Origin: a bacterium | GTDB lineage: Bacteria > Cyanobacteriota > Vampirovibrionia > Gastranaerophilales > Gastranaerophilaceae | NCBI GenBank assembly: GCA_017941035.1 | Contig: JAGAXG010000005.1 | Location: 1-38,894, forward strand | Length of the DNA stretch: 38,894 bases | Reading direction: 5' to 3' | In this document: in pieces, positions 7,295 through 16,515 of the stretch | Layout: each line of letters opens with the position of its first letter | How positions within the stretch are numbered: position 1 is the first letter of the stretch | Translations under genes and position numbers: made by a program | The notes under the pieces: generated by a model | Database searches by the model: none | Seen by the model: the letters and a program-made list of their open reading frames with translations, nothing else | Told to the model about the DNA's origin: nothing

Positions 7295-8116
7295 CTAAAC
7301 ATCCGCAACTTCAGGTAAATCTATACTTTTTAACCTTTGTTCAATACGTCTATACCATTTTAAATGCTGTTTAAACAAAATATCATAGTTTTCTACATGA
7401 CCAGAAGAAATATTTTCAAATTGCTTATCACAAATTTTGGTCAATGCTTGTTCCAAAAATTTTGTATATTCGTGTCTATCAATATTTTTATCAGTAAGTT
7501 CAATGCACTCTCCAAAGTCAACAATAACTTCAGGTCTATTATCTCTCAAAAAACAATAATCTATAGCAACAGGAATCAAATTAATCTTCCCGTATTTTTT
7601 AACAGCATTTTGAGCAATATATGCCAAACCTGTCTGAAATTCAAACGGTCTATAATGTGGAGGTCTGATAATTCCTTGCGGGAAAATAAATAAAATATTT
7701 CTTAAATCTTTCAATAAATCGACAGAATATTTCAAAGCTTTAACAGCAGATTGAGCAGACTTTTTATTAACTGAATAAGCTCCACCGCGTCTTAATAAAG
7801 GAAATCTGTTTAATTCTTCAACCATTAAACGAATTTCTTTATGACAAATTCTATGAGTAATATTATACAGAACAATTCCATCCCACCAATTACTATGAGG
7901 AGCAAACATGATAGTAGGAACATTTTTATCTCGGTTTTTATAATTTTCTACCCCATTATAACGAAAAGCATAAAATCTGTTTTGAAGCATATTAAAGAAA
8001 AACAAACTCGCTACAGTAAGCCAAAACTTATTTGTTTTAGCAGGTTTAAATTTTTCTTCCTTATTCCTCAACTTAGTTGGAGGCACATCTGAATATAATT
8101 TTTCTTCTAATGGCAT
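7295..8116 (-). CDS. PlsC-like 1-acylglycerol-3-phosphate acyltransferase
   Basis: The 273-aa protein carries the glycerolipid acyltransferase motifs. HSNWWD (~74-79) is the catalytic HX4D box. FPQGIIRPP (~142-150) corresponds to the FPEG substrate-binding motif, with Gln replacing Glu. LIPVAIDY (~180) matches the later family motif. A hydrophobic stretch (~29-48) may anchor it. It would acylate lysophosphatidic acid or a related lipid at the inner membrane. The Gln variant and the extended C-terminal helix region leave the exact acceptor open. It is tightly followed by the DUF1284 gene. Confidence 0.82.
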   Translation of the reverse strand: MPLEEKLYSDVPPTKLRNKEEKFKPAKTNKFWLTVASLFFFNMLQNRFYAFRYNGVENYKNRDKNVPTIMFAPHSNWWDGIVLYNITHRICHKEIRLMVEELNRFPLLRRGGAYSVNKKSAQSAVKALKYSVDLLKDLRNILFIFPQGIIRPPHYRPFEFQTGLAYIAQNAVKKYGKINLIPVAIDYCFLRDNRPEVIVDFGECIELTDKNIDRHEYTKFLEQALTKICDKQFENISSGHVENYDILFKQHLKWYRRIEQRLKSIDLPEVADV

Positions 8117-8191
8117 ATGTTCATTTTAGCTCATAAAAAATAAAATGATACACATATTAAAAAAACTTAACTTTTGATTTATAATTTAAAT

Positions 8192-9013
8192 ATGAAAGAA
8201 TATGATTTTTATATAGTTCCAACACCAATAGGAAATCTTGGAGATTTAACATTGCGAGCAATTGAAGTTCTTAAATCAGTAGACTTAATAGCTTGCGAAG
8301 ATTCAAGAGTTACTCAAAAACTTTTGAACCATTTTAATATCAAAACAAAATGCGTTTCTTATCATAAATACAATGAAAATGAAAGAGTAAACCAAATTAT
8401 CAGCTTTTTAAAAGAAGGCAATAAAATGGCTCTTGTCTCTGATGCTGGGACACCTCTAGTATGTGACCCAGGTTCAATTATAGTTAAAGAACTCAGAAAA
8501 AACGGTTTCCATATAACGTCTTTACCAGGAGCAAACGCAGTTACAACTTTTCTTTCACAAATCTCTAGAGAAGATGAACAATTTTCATTCATAGGATTTC
8601 TTCCAAAAACTCAAATTCAAATTGAAAAAATTATTCAAGAATATTCAATACGAGATTTGATTTTTTATGAATCTCCAAACAGAATTCTAAACACATTAAA
8701 TTACATTAAAAATGTTCGTCCAAATACAAAAATCGCAATAGGCAGAGAATTAACAAAGATTTTTGAAGAAGTGCTAATTGATAATATTGAAAAAATCATT
8801 GAGTATTTTGAACAAAATTCTCCAAAAGGAGAATTTGTAGTACTGGTATTTAGAGAACATGAAAATATCGAAGAAAAAAATATTCAAAATAAAATAGCAA
8901 TTTTACAGCATAAAAAATATAGCGCGAAAGATATTTCTATAATATTATCTGAACTATATGGAGTTAATAAAAATAAAATATACAAAATTGCCATAGGAAA
9001 GCAAAATACATAA
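8192..9013 (+). CDS. rsmI: 16S rRNA 2'-O-ribose C1402 methyltransferase
   Basis: The ~273-aa protein has the tetrapyrrole-methylase fold signatures of RsmI: YIVPTPIGNLGD at the start, CEDSRVTQKLL-HF, YHKYNENER, the LVSDAGTPL-CDPG block (~85-97), SLPGANAVTTFLS, GFLPKT, FYESPNRI and GRELTKIFEE. It methylates C1402 of 16S rRNA using SAM. I chose the ATG at 8,192 over the TTG at 8,174 because the family starts near this point. A TATAAT box at 8,180-8,185 would place the transcription start at or beside the ATG, so a leaderless message is possible. Confidence 0.95.
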   Translation: MKEYDFYIVPTPIGNLGDLTLRAIEVLKSVDLIACEDSRVTQKLLNHFNIKTKCVSYHKYNENERVNQIISFLKEGNKMALVSDAGTPLVCDPGSIIVKELRKNGFHITSLPGANAVTTFLSQISREDEQFSFIGFLPKTQIQIEKIIQEYSIRDLIFYESPNRILNTLNYIKNVRPNTKIAIGRELTKIFEEVLIDNIEKIIEYFEQNSPKGEFVVLVFREHENIEEKNIQNKIAILQHKKYSAKDISIILSELYGVNKNKIYKIAIGKQNT

Positions 9014-9140
9014 AACATAAATAAACTATTAAAAGAAATTATGGGAATATCCATATAATATGCTTTATGTAACATTTTGACAAGAATAATAATTATTGAT
9101 ATATTAAGTTTTGGTGTTTATGGGATTAGGAGTATTATAA

Positions 9141-11588
9141 ATGAAGAAGTTTTTTTGCATTATTTTGACATTTTTGGGAATTTGTATATATCAACTGCCA
9201 ATACTTGCAATAACTACAAATCCGATGTCAAAACCTGTTAAGGCCTCAACTAATGCAAAATCTATTGAGTTAGCATTTGTTTTTGACGGACCTTCTGATA
9301 AAAACGCAGAAGTACTTAAAGTATTTCAACAAACAATCACAAGATCATTACTACCGGATTTTAAAGCTGTATTTCCTAATGATTTAATCTTCACAGGTGA
9401 TTGGACACAAAAAGGAGCAATCTCAGCTTCTGATAAAGCGTTAGCTTCCCGAGCAAGAATGGTTATTTCTTTAGGCTATATGTCAAGCACATATTATGCA
9501 GGCAAAACAGATAAAAAAAAATATGTCGTAACAATTGACCAATACGGTTTGAGAGATTTTGGCGACAAGTTTTTTAACCCGATGCAACAAACAGCAAACG
9601 ACTTCGCAACTTTCAAGATTTTAGTTCCTAATATTAAAAAATCTGCAATTCTTATGAATGAAAATTTTTATAAAACAAATTCGAATTGGAGTTCAAGCAT
9701 TGCAAAAAAACTTAAAGAAAAAAAATGTGATTTAGATTTTGTTATAATTCCTATTAATACAAATGTTAAAACCTCATTAGCTAAAATGCCTTCAGATGTC
9801 GATTCTGTTTTTGTAACGCCGTTATTTAATCTCACAACAGAACAAAGAAAAGAATTATATAAATATGTAAATGACAAAAAGCTTCCTTCATTTTCGGTTG
9901 TCGGACGAGAAGATGTTGATTTAGGTGCAATGCTTGGTACTTCAACAATGGATGTAGATAAAAAAATCGCAGAAGCCACATCTTTTAATATTCACGGTGT
10001 TCTGCACGGTAATGTAGTTAAAAATGAAAAAATTCCTTTTTATGATGATAAAGTAATTTTTTATAATGCAGATTCAGGTGAAGCTGTCGGATACACAGCT
10101 CCACTCAGATTATTAAATAATTCTGTCACGATTACTCACAAAGAACTTCCAAAATATGATTTATCATATCTTTTAAATACTTTAGATGATAATAACCTTG
10201 ATATTAAAAGAAAACAATTCCTAATTAGTGCAGCTCGACGTTCTGTAGCAAGTGCTTATTTAAGATATTTACCTACTTTAAGAATTGATTTAGGATATCA
10301 AACTTATAATGATGCTTTCGCAAGATCTTATGCTGATGTACCAACACGCGCAGGACAATTTACTCTTGCAATGGATCAAGTTTTATATTCTCCTGATTTG
10401 GTTACAAATATTATTGTTAAACATAAAAAATTAAAATTTGATAAAGCTGAAGAACTTTTAACTAAAGCCAATATGGAATACCATACTGGGACTCTTTATA
10501 TAGAAACTTTAATGCTTGAAAATATGATAAAAGTTCAAGAAGAATACGTTCAAGAAACCAGAGAAAATCTTGCTATTGCACGTGTCAGAGAAAAAACAGG
10601 CAAATGTGGTTATGAAGAAGTTTTACGCTGGGCAGGAGAAGTTTCTGAAGCCGAGAAAAAACTTCTTAATATGCAAGCAGATTATAAAAATATAAAAATA
10701 AATATTAGCAAACTTTTATATAAAAGCCAAAAAGATGATTTCACTTTTGCACCTTTAACAGCAAGTGATCCTGCTTTCTTTACATCAGATTTACATATTA
10801 TTGACCACGTAAGAAATCCAAAAAAACTTGGTAAATTCACTGATATGTTAGTAGAAGAAGCTATTTATTTATCACCTGAAACAACAAAACTAAAAGCTGC
10901 AATTGCCATGAAAAAAGCAGAAATGTCTAATTACATTCAAAAATTCGTAATGCCGAATGCAAAAATGTCACTTGAATACGGCTCACAATTTGATAGAATT
11001 CTTCCTTACGAAACAGAAGGACACAATCAAATGAAATTAGTAGCAGCAGGTGCAGCAGCAGGACGGGCTATTACACCTCAACAAGCGGCAAATTCACCAT
11101 ATCTTGGTTTAAACAAAAATTCATTCAGGTTTTTTATAGGTGCACAGTGGAAACCTATTGAAGGAGGACATAAATTTGCGGAAGTTGCAAGATGTAAATC
11201 AGAATTGAACGAATTAAACGCATACTTAGAAGAAGTTAATACAGAGATTGAAATGCAAGTTCGTTCAGTTGTAAATAGAGCAATCGCAAAATACTTTATG
11301 ATTGAAAAATCATATAAAGCAATGTTTGCTCAGGCAGAAAACTATCAGACCGTGAAAGCAAAATATTTAATGGGAGAAGTTCCTATTACACAAATTTCTG
11401 ATGCGCAAGATTTGTATTTTAACGCAAAAATCGATGCTTTGAATTCTCAGTATGAATTTTTTAAAGAATTGATTTGGGTACAAAGAGGATTAGTTTCAGT
11501 CAATTGGACAAATGCTTCAGACGAAGCAAAAAAATGGATAAATGGAATTCCTGCAATTCTACCTGCTGAAGAAGATTTTACTCTATAG
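9141..11588 (+). CDS. Fusion of periplasmic substrate-binding-like domain and TolC-type outer-membrane channel
   Basis: The 815-aa protein has a signal peptide (1-23). Residues ~40-320 look like an ABC-transporter substrate-binding protein of the ABC_sub_bind type: a two-lobe alpha/beta pattern, a VISLGYMSS segment, an IKKSAILMN segment, and VDSVFVTP followed by LPSFSVVGRE. Residues ~345-815 have TolC/OEP character: long amphipathic helices, ARRSVASAYLRYLPTLR, a heptad-like coiled region with YVQETRENLAIAR, a second repeat half at ~620-790 and a Tyr/Phe-rich barrel strand region. TolC proteins are usually ~430-500 aa without such an N-terminal domain. It may be a channel gated or supplied by a ligand-binding module. 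No partner pump lies beside it. Confidence 0.82.
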   Translation: MKKFFCIILTFLGICIYQLPILAITTNPMSKPVKASTNAKSIELAFVFDGPSDKNAEVLKVFQQTITRSLLPDFKAVFPNDLIFTGDWTQKGAISASDKALASRARMVISLGYMSSTYYAGKTDKKKYVVTIDQYGLRDFGDKFFNPMQQTANDFATFKILVPNIKKSAILMNENFYKTNSNWSSSIAKKLKEKKCDLDFVIIPINTNVKTSLAKMPSDVDSVFVTPLFNLTTEQRKELYKYVNDKKLPSFSVVGREDVDLGAMLGTSTMDVDKKIAEATSFNIHGVLHGNVVKNEKIPFYDDKVIFYNADSGEAVGYTAPLRLLNNSVTITHKELPKYDLSYLLNTLDDNNLDIKRKQFLISAARRSVASAYLRYLPTLRIDLGYQTYNDAFARSYADVPTRAGQFTLAMDQVLYSPDLVTNIIVKHKKLKFDKAEELLTKANMEYHTGTLYIETLMLENMIKVQEEYVQETRENLAIARVREKTGKCGYEEVLRWAGEVSEAEKKLLNMQADYKNIKINISKLLYKSQKDDFTFAPLTASDPAFFTSDLHIIDHVRNPKKLGKFTDMLVEEAIYLSPETTKLKAAIAMKKAEMSNYIQKFVMPNAKMSLEYGSQFDRILPYETEGHNQMKLVAAGAAAGRAITPQQAANSPYLGLNKNSFRFFIGAQWKPIEGGHKFAEVARCKSELNELNAYLEEVNTEIEMQVRSVVNRAIAKYFMIEKSYKAMFAQAENYQTVKAKYLMGEVPITQISDAQDLYFNAKIDALNSQYEFFKELIWVQRGLVSVNWTNASDEAKKWINGIPAILPAEEDFTL

Positions 11589-11642
11589 TATTTAACTTTA
11601 ATTCTATATTATTAAATTCTTTTAGAAAGAAGAAAAAGAAAA

Positions 11643-11807
11643 ATGTCGCAAGAACAAATAGCTCTGTGTGCGAATTTAAACAGGAACACAATCGGACAAA
11701 TTGAACGCGGAGAAACATCTCCATCCGTAGATACTGTTCAAAAAATAGCAAAAGCATTAGGAATGACATTTGGAGAACTAACAGATATTTCTGATATAAA
11801 TTTATAA
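11643..11807 (+). CDS. Small XRE helix-turn-helix protein, possibly truncated
   Basis: The 54-aa frame MSQEQIALCANLNR... contains HTH helices 2-5 (NRNTIGQIERGE-SPSVDTVQKIAKALG) of the HTH_3 family. The first helix of the fold is not covered from this ATG. In-frame codons just upstream (from about 11,616) encode LLERRKRK, which resembles the usual helix 1, but there is no ATG/GTG/TTG start there before the TAA at 11,613. It may use a non-standard start, be a minimal HTH, or be a decayed gene. A terminator follows directly. Confidence 0.65.
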   Translation: MSQEQIALCANLNRNTIGQIERGETSPSVDTVQKIAKALGMTFGELTDISDINL

Positions 11808-11840
11808 AAGCGGGTATTTAAAAAATTAAACCCGCTTTTT
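11807..11840 (+). terminator. Rho-independent terminator
   Basis: The 9-bp stem AAAGCGGGT / ACCCGCTTT has an A/T loop and a T run. It lies between convergent genes and may serve both, though the T tract favours the plus strand. Confidence 0.9.
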
Positions 11841-11860
11841 ATTTATATTTTTAGTACCAA

Positions 11861-13537
11861 CTACACTCTCAAAAGTTCTCTTACGTCTTTGCGTTTGACT
11901 TTTCTTGTCGTTGTTTTAGGAAGTTCCTCTTTAGAAATTACAACATTTGTAGGGCGTTTATATGATGCAAGCTGTTGAGATAATGTTTTAACATCCAGTT
12001 TTATCATTCTGTCAATATCATCTTCAGAATAACTATTATAAAGTTCTGCTCTTGGTACAACAACCGCAGTAACTTCTTCTGTACCGTCTTTTGATCCAAA
12101 ATTTCTTGAAATTCCAAGAACACAAACTTCAGCAACATAATGACTTTTTTCAATAATTGCCTCAACTTCTTCAGGAAAGACTTTTTTACCACCTTGAAGC
12201 ACAATCATATTTTTAATTCTCCCAGTAATATAAATATGACCATCCTTGTCTATTTTAGCAATATCTCCTGTATGAAGCCAACCGTCCTTATCAATTACTT
12301 CTGCTGTCATTTCAGGTTGATTGTGATAACCCTTCATTACAGAAGGACCTCTCAAACATAATTCTCCGCTATCAGGAAGGACTTTTGCTTCAAAATGAGT
12401 CAATGGATGACCAACAGAAGTCAATTTACCTTTTTTATCATAATTTACGGAAACAACAGGACTTGTTTCTGATAAACCGTAACCTTGATAAACTCTTATT
12501 CCAAGCCTTTCAAAGAAAATTCCGACTTCAGGATCTAACGGTGCACCTCCGGATATACATCCAAAGAAACTTCCGCCTAAATTATCATGAAGTTTTTTAA
12601 ATAACATTCTGCGAATCTTATAAGACGGAATAAATTTTGAAATATAATACATAGTTTTAAAACCAATTCTTGTAGCCATAGATGCTGAACTAATTTCTTT
12701 TTCAATTCCCATTTTTAAAAGTTTTAAAAAAGCAGGGACAACAATCATAAATTGAATATGTTTTTCACGCATAATTCCTGTTATGTCTTTTGGCTTAAGA
12801 CTTGTTGTGTAATAAACAGTGTGACCTGCGTTCAAAAATGTTGAAAATCCAACAGTCATTTCAAATAAATGATTCATTGGCAAAATTGAAAGCATATTAA
12901 TTTTTTGCTTTTTAGGCAAAATTATATCTACAACCTCCATCAAATCGACAAGCTGTGCATTAACATTTTTGAAGGAAATTTCAACACCTTTAGGTGCACC
13001 CGTTGTCCCAGATGTATAAATAATAAATGCAGTTGATTTTGAACTTCTTTGGCGCCATTTAGCATCATATTTATCAGGCAAGTTATAAATATTTTCAATA
13101 TTTTCAGAATTTGCATATTCATCAATCAAAATAATATGTTTGATTTCGGGAATTTCTTTTTGTAAATCAATGGCCAAATCCAAATAATATTGAGATACAA
13201 GCATTACTGACGGCAAGCAATCTGATAAAATAGATTTTAACTCATATTTCGAAAGTTTAATATCTAAAGGAACAGTAATGGTTCCTGTTAAAACAGAAGC
13301 AAAAACACATGCACCATAAGCAGGTTTTGATTCGGAAAATATTGCAAGACATTCTCCTTTTTTAATCCCAATATCTTCAATCAAATATCTGGCTATTTTT
13401 CTTGACAAAAGTCCTATGCCTTTATAAGTAAATTCCTCCCAGCCGTATTTCCCTTTAATACCAAGCGCTACACGATCTTGATAATCTGCTGTTTTGTTCT
13501 CCATGTGAGACAAAATAAAACTGTTTCTCAATTCCAT
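11861..13537 (-). CDS. AMP-dependent long-chain acyl-CoA synthetase-like ligase
   Basis: The ~558-aa ANL-superfamily enzyme adenylates a fatty (or other) acid and probably transfers it to CoA or ACP. Motifs in order: YTSGTTGAPKGVE (A3, ~174), LPMNHLFEMT, YGLSETSPVVS (~355), GWLHTGDIA (A7/A8, ~418), GRIKNMIV-QGGKKVFPEEVE (hinge region ~440) and the C-terminal Lys in TTTRKVKRK. Shine-Dalgarno spacing favours the ATG at 13,537 over the one at 13,543. It lies between the TolC fusion and the glycosyltransferase cluster, so a role in envelope lipid recycling is possible but unproven. Confidence 0.9.
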   Translation of the reverse strand: MELRNSFILSHMENKTADYQDRVALGIKGKYGWEEFTYKGIGLLSRKIARYLIEDIGIKKGECLAIFSESKPAYGACVFASVLTGTITVPLDIKLSKYELKSILSDCLPSVMLVSQYYLDLAIDLQKEIPEIKHIILIDEYANSENIENIYNLPDKYDAKWRQRSSKSTAFIIYTSGTTGAPKGVEISFKNVNAQLVDLMEVVDIILPKKQKINMLSILPMNHLFEMTVGFSTFLNAGHTVYYTTSLKPKDITGIMREKHIQFMIVVPAFLKLLKMGIEKEISSASMATRIGFKTMYYISKFIPSYKIRRMLFKKLHDNLGGSFFGCISGGAPLDPEVGIFFERLGIRVYQGYGLSETSPVVSVNYDKKGKLTSVGHPLTHFEAKVLPDSGELCLRGPSVMKGYHNQPEMTAEVIDKDGWLHTGDIAKIDKDGHIYITGRIKNMIVLQGGKKVFPEEVEAIIEKSHYVAEVCVLGISRNFGSKDGTEEVTAVVVPRAELYNSYSEDDIDRMIKLDVKTLSQQLASYKRPTNVVISKEELPKTTTRKVKRKDVRELLRV

Positions 13538-13562
13538 AAACATATACCCCTAAACTACTTAT

Positions 13563-13590
13563 ACATTTTATATTTATATATATAAAATGT
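13563..13590. repeat. 11-bp perfect inverted repeat between divergent genes
   Basis: ACATTTTATAT (13,563-13,573) and ATATAAAATGT (13,580-13,590) form a perfect hairpin or operator with a 6-nt centre. A TATAAT box (13,603-13,608) upstream of the glycosyltransferase gene lies nearby. No Rho-independent T run is present, so a regulatory role is more likely than termination. Confidence 0.6.
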
Positions 13591-13646
13591 CAATTATATA
13601 AATATAATATAGCTATTTATTTTATTATTTATGGTATATTTATCTT

Positions 13647-15620
13647 ATGATGAATAATAATAAAATAAATATCTGCATCTCTTGTGATGATAATTATGCG
13701 AAATACGCAGGAGTTGTAATAGCATCAATTCTAGTGAATGCTTCTAAATCAGATGAAATTTCTATATACATTTTAGACGGCGGTATTAAACAAAATAATA
13801 AAGAAAAAATTCTTTTACTTAAATCAATTAAAAATTGTGAAATAAATTTTGTGAATATTGACGAAACTTTATTTGATGATTTTAAAAAAGTAACAACTCA
13901 TTCATATATTTCAATTGCAACTTATTTCAGACTAAAACTACCTAGCCTTTTACCAAATGTGGATAAAATAATTTATTTTGATTGCGATGTAATTATAAAT
14001 TCCAGTTTAAAAGAGCTCTATAAAACAGACGTAGAAGATTATCCTATTGCAGGAATAATTGATATTAAGAAAAAAATTGTAAAAATAAATCCAACTTATG
14101 TTAATGCCGGCATTTTAATTATGAATTTGGAATATATGCGAAAATTTGGATTTGAAGAAAAATTCTATCAATATACTAAAGACAATTTTGAAAATATAAA
14201 ATGCGGGGACCAAGAAATTATTAATGAAGTTTGCAAAGGAAATATCAAAATAGTCCCAAATAAATGGAATGTACAAATAAGTAATTTTACAAATCGCTCA
14301 GATTATATGAAAAATCCAAATATTATTCACTATGTAAGTAAAAATAAACCTTGGCAGTTTGGTTCTTTTAGCTACAGAAAAGAGTTATTTTACAAGTATC
14401 TTCAACTTACGCCATGGAAACTTTCTAATGACGAATATTTTAAACAAAAATATATAGGTGAAATTATAAGTTGGTTCAAATATTTAAAATACAGACCTTT
14501 ATTTATGTTCAGACCAAAATTTTGGTATGCTTTATATAAAACATATTTTAATTTCGCAATGTATAAAAAACCGGTTATAAAAGAGAATACTTTTTTAGTA
14601 TGGGAACCTTGCGGGAAAAGTCATGCAGAAGTTGTTCCGGGGTTTGTAAAATATTTACTTGATTTAGGATATCACGTTTCTGTTTTGGTTTCACCAAATG
14701 CGTATAAAGAAAATCTTTTTGCAAGATTTGGGAAAGATGAAAATATTTCTTACAATAAAATGAATCAAAAACAAATAAAAACATATTTCAAAAAATCTGA
14801 TTTATCAGATGTTGAAGGTGTTATAGTTACAACTGTCGGGAAACTTTGCACAGCACCTCACTATGAGCAGGTTGATGAAGCTTTTAATCCTAAAGCAGAC
14901 AGAAAAAAATTATTTTTTGTTGAACACGAAATAGATGAAAGAGTGGACAGAAATCAACTTCCAAAAACAATGATTACACTAAGAAAAATGGATTATAAAA
15001 ATGCTGAAACTGTAGCTATTAATCCTCATTATTTTGGAAATATAAAAGTTACTCCTAAAAATAATATAACAAATTTTGTTACAGTTGGCGAATTGAAAGC
15101 CGGCAAGAAAAATACTACGGTTTTTATAAATTCAGCACAAAAACTTATCAAAAATGGTATTACAAATTTCAAAATAACAGTTGTCGGTAAAGGCAAAATA
15201 GAAGATTTGCCAAAAGAAGTTGTGCCTTATTTTGATATAAAAGGGAGATTGCCATTTGATAAAATGTTTGAAGAAATAGAAAATGGTGACTTTTTGTTAT
15301 CTGCTTATGAAGATATCCCTGGTCATATAAGATATATTACTACCGGTACAAGTGGTAATTTTCAGCTTGTTTACGGATTTGTAAAACCTATTATTATAAA
15401 AGAAAATTTTGCACCAATAAATGGATTTACTGATAAAAATTCTATTCTTTATAAAGATGATGAAGATTTTTATAATGCACTTGTTAAAGGTATTGAGATG
15501 TCAAAAGACGATTACCAGACTATGCAAGATGATTTAAGTATGTATGCAAATAACTTATATAATGAATCAAGAGAAAATTTAAAGAATTTGATAGAATTTC
15601 AAAAGGGAGAAAGAATATAA
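13647..15620 (+). CDS. Two-domain glycosyltransferase: GT8 followed by GT-B domain
   Basis: In this 657-aa protein, residues ~1-265 form a GT8 (GT-A) domain: the start NICISCDDNYAKYAGVVIASIL, the DxD motif in YFDCDVIINSSL (~110-121), YVNAGILIMNLEYM, the GDQEIIN motif and the HYVSKNKPW block that binds metal and nucleotide sugar. After a linker (~265-320), residues ~325-650 form a GT-B domain resembling retaining GT4-like transferases, with LVWEPCGKSHAEVVPGFVKYLL, VTVGELKAGKKN, ITVVGKGK and a late LSAYEDIPG region. It is the first gene of a plus-strand GT operon and overlaps the next GT8 by one base. It probably builds a surface glycan; sugars are unknown. Confidence 0.85.
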   Translation: MMNNNKINICISCDDNYAKYAGVVIASILVNASKSDEISIYILDGGIKQNNKEKILLLKSIKNCEINFVNIDETLFDDFKKVTTHSYISIATYFRLKLPSLLPNVDKIIYFDCDVIINSSLKELYKTDVEDYPIAGIIDIKKKIVKINPTYVNAGILIMNLEYMRKFGFEEKFYQYTKDNFENIKCGDQEIINEVCKGNIKIVPNKWNVQISNFTNRSDYMKNPNIIHYVSKNKPWQFGSFSYRKELFYKYLQLTPWKLSNDEYFKQKYIGEIISWFKYLKYRPLFMFRPKFWYALYKTYFNFAMYKKPVIKENTFLVWEPCGKSHAEVVPGFVKYLLDLGYHVSVLVSPNAYKENLFARFGKDENISYNKMNQKQIKTYFKKSDLSDVEGVIVTTVGKLCTAPHYEQVDEAFNPKADRKKLFFVEHEIDERVDRNQLPKTMITLRKMDYKNAETVAINPHYFGNIKVTPKNNITNFVTVGELKAGKKNTTVFINSAQKLIKNGITNFKITVVGKGKIEDLPKEVVPYFDIKGRLPFDKMFEEIENGDFLLSAYEDIPGHIRYITTGTSGNFQLVYGFVKPIIIKENFAPINGFTDKNSILYKDDEDFYNALVKGIEMSKDDYQTMQDDLSMYANNLYNESRENLKNLIEFQKGERI

Positions 15621-16513
15621 TGAGTAAGATTCCTGTAGTATTCACATTTGATAAAAGAATAGTTTTAGGTGCGGCTGTTGCTATTAAAAGTCTTATTGAT
15701 TGTGCAAATCCTGATACTATTTATGATATTTATGTATATCATCCTGATATCGATGATAAAACAGTTAAAGAATTTGAAAAAATGTTTGAAGGCTCAAGAC
15801 ATTCTATAACTTTTGAATATATAAACAAAAACAAATTTAAAAATGCTCCAATAAACAAAAATGGCAGTTGGACTGAAATTGTATATTATCGTCTGCTTAT
15901 TCCTGAACTTTTGCCTCAGTATGATAAAGTTTTATACGCAGATACAGATGTATTATTTAAAGGGGATTTGTCAGAGGTTTACAATACAGATATTTCAAAT
16001 TATGAATGTGGTGCTGTCAGAATGGAACCTAATAATGATAAGATGATTTGCCACCATTATTTCCCTGAAAATAAAAATAAATGGACATATATTTCAAGTT
16101 TCATATTGTTTAACTGTAAAAGAATGCGAGAAGAACATTTTGTAGATAGAGTTTTTGATACAATTAAAACTTTTAATACAAGGCTAAAATTCTTTGATTT
16201 AGATACTTTAAATATTACATGTAACAATATTTTAGATTTACCATACAGATATGGTGTATTCCAAAGTCTTTATTATAATGTTGATATAACAAAAGGTGCA
16301 GAGTTTGAGTTCTTGAAAAATGCTTATACAAAAGAAGAACTTGAAGAAGAAAAAGCTCATACAATTATGCTTCATTATGCCGGAAAACCGGGTAAGCCAT
16401 GGAGATTTAAGCATATTCCTCAAGATTACAAAGAATATATGGAAAAAATCCCAAAATCTTTAAAAAGATATACATTCAGGGATATAAGAAAAAAATTATT
16501 CAGTAAGGTATAA
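15620..16513 (+). CDS. Glycosyltransferase family 8 protein
   Basis: The 297-aa GT8 protein has the typical start VVFTFDKRIVLGAAVAIKSL, the DxD motif in VLYADTDVLFKGDLSEVYN (~100-118), FFDLDTLNITCNN (equivalent of the GDQ motif) and IMLHYAGKPGKPWRF near the C-terminus. It transfers a sugar, in this family often glucose or galactose, from a nucleotide donor. The start codon overlaps the stop of the preceding gene (TAATG), indicating translational coupling. It has modest similarity to the first domain of that gene, consistent with an old duplication. Confidence 0.92.
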   Translation: MSKIPVVFTFDKRIVLGAAVAIKSLIDCANPDTIYDIYVYHPDIDDKTVKEFEKMFEGSRHSITFEYINKNKFKNAPINKNGSWTEIVYYRLLIPELLPQYDKVLYADTDVLFKGDLSEVYNTDISNYECGAVRMEPNNDKMICHHYFPENKNKWTYISSFILFNCKRMREEHFVDRVFDTIKTFNTRLKFFDLDTLNITCNNILDLPYRYGVFQSLYYNVDITKGAEFEFLKNAYTKEELEEEKAHTIMLHYAGKPGKPWRFKHIPQDYKEYMEKIPKSLKRYTFRDIRKKLFSKV

Positions 16514-16515
16514 AT

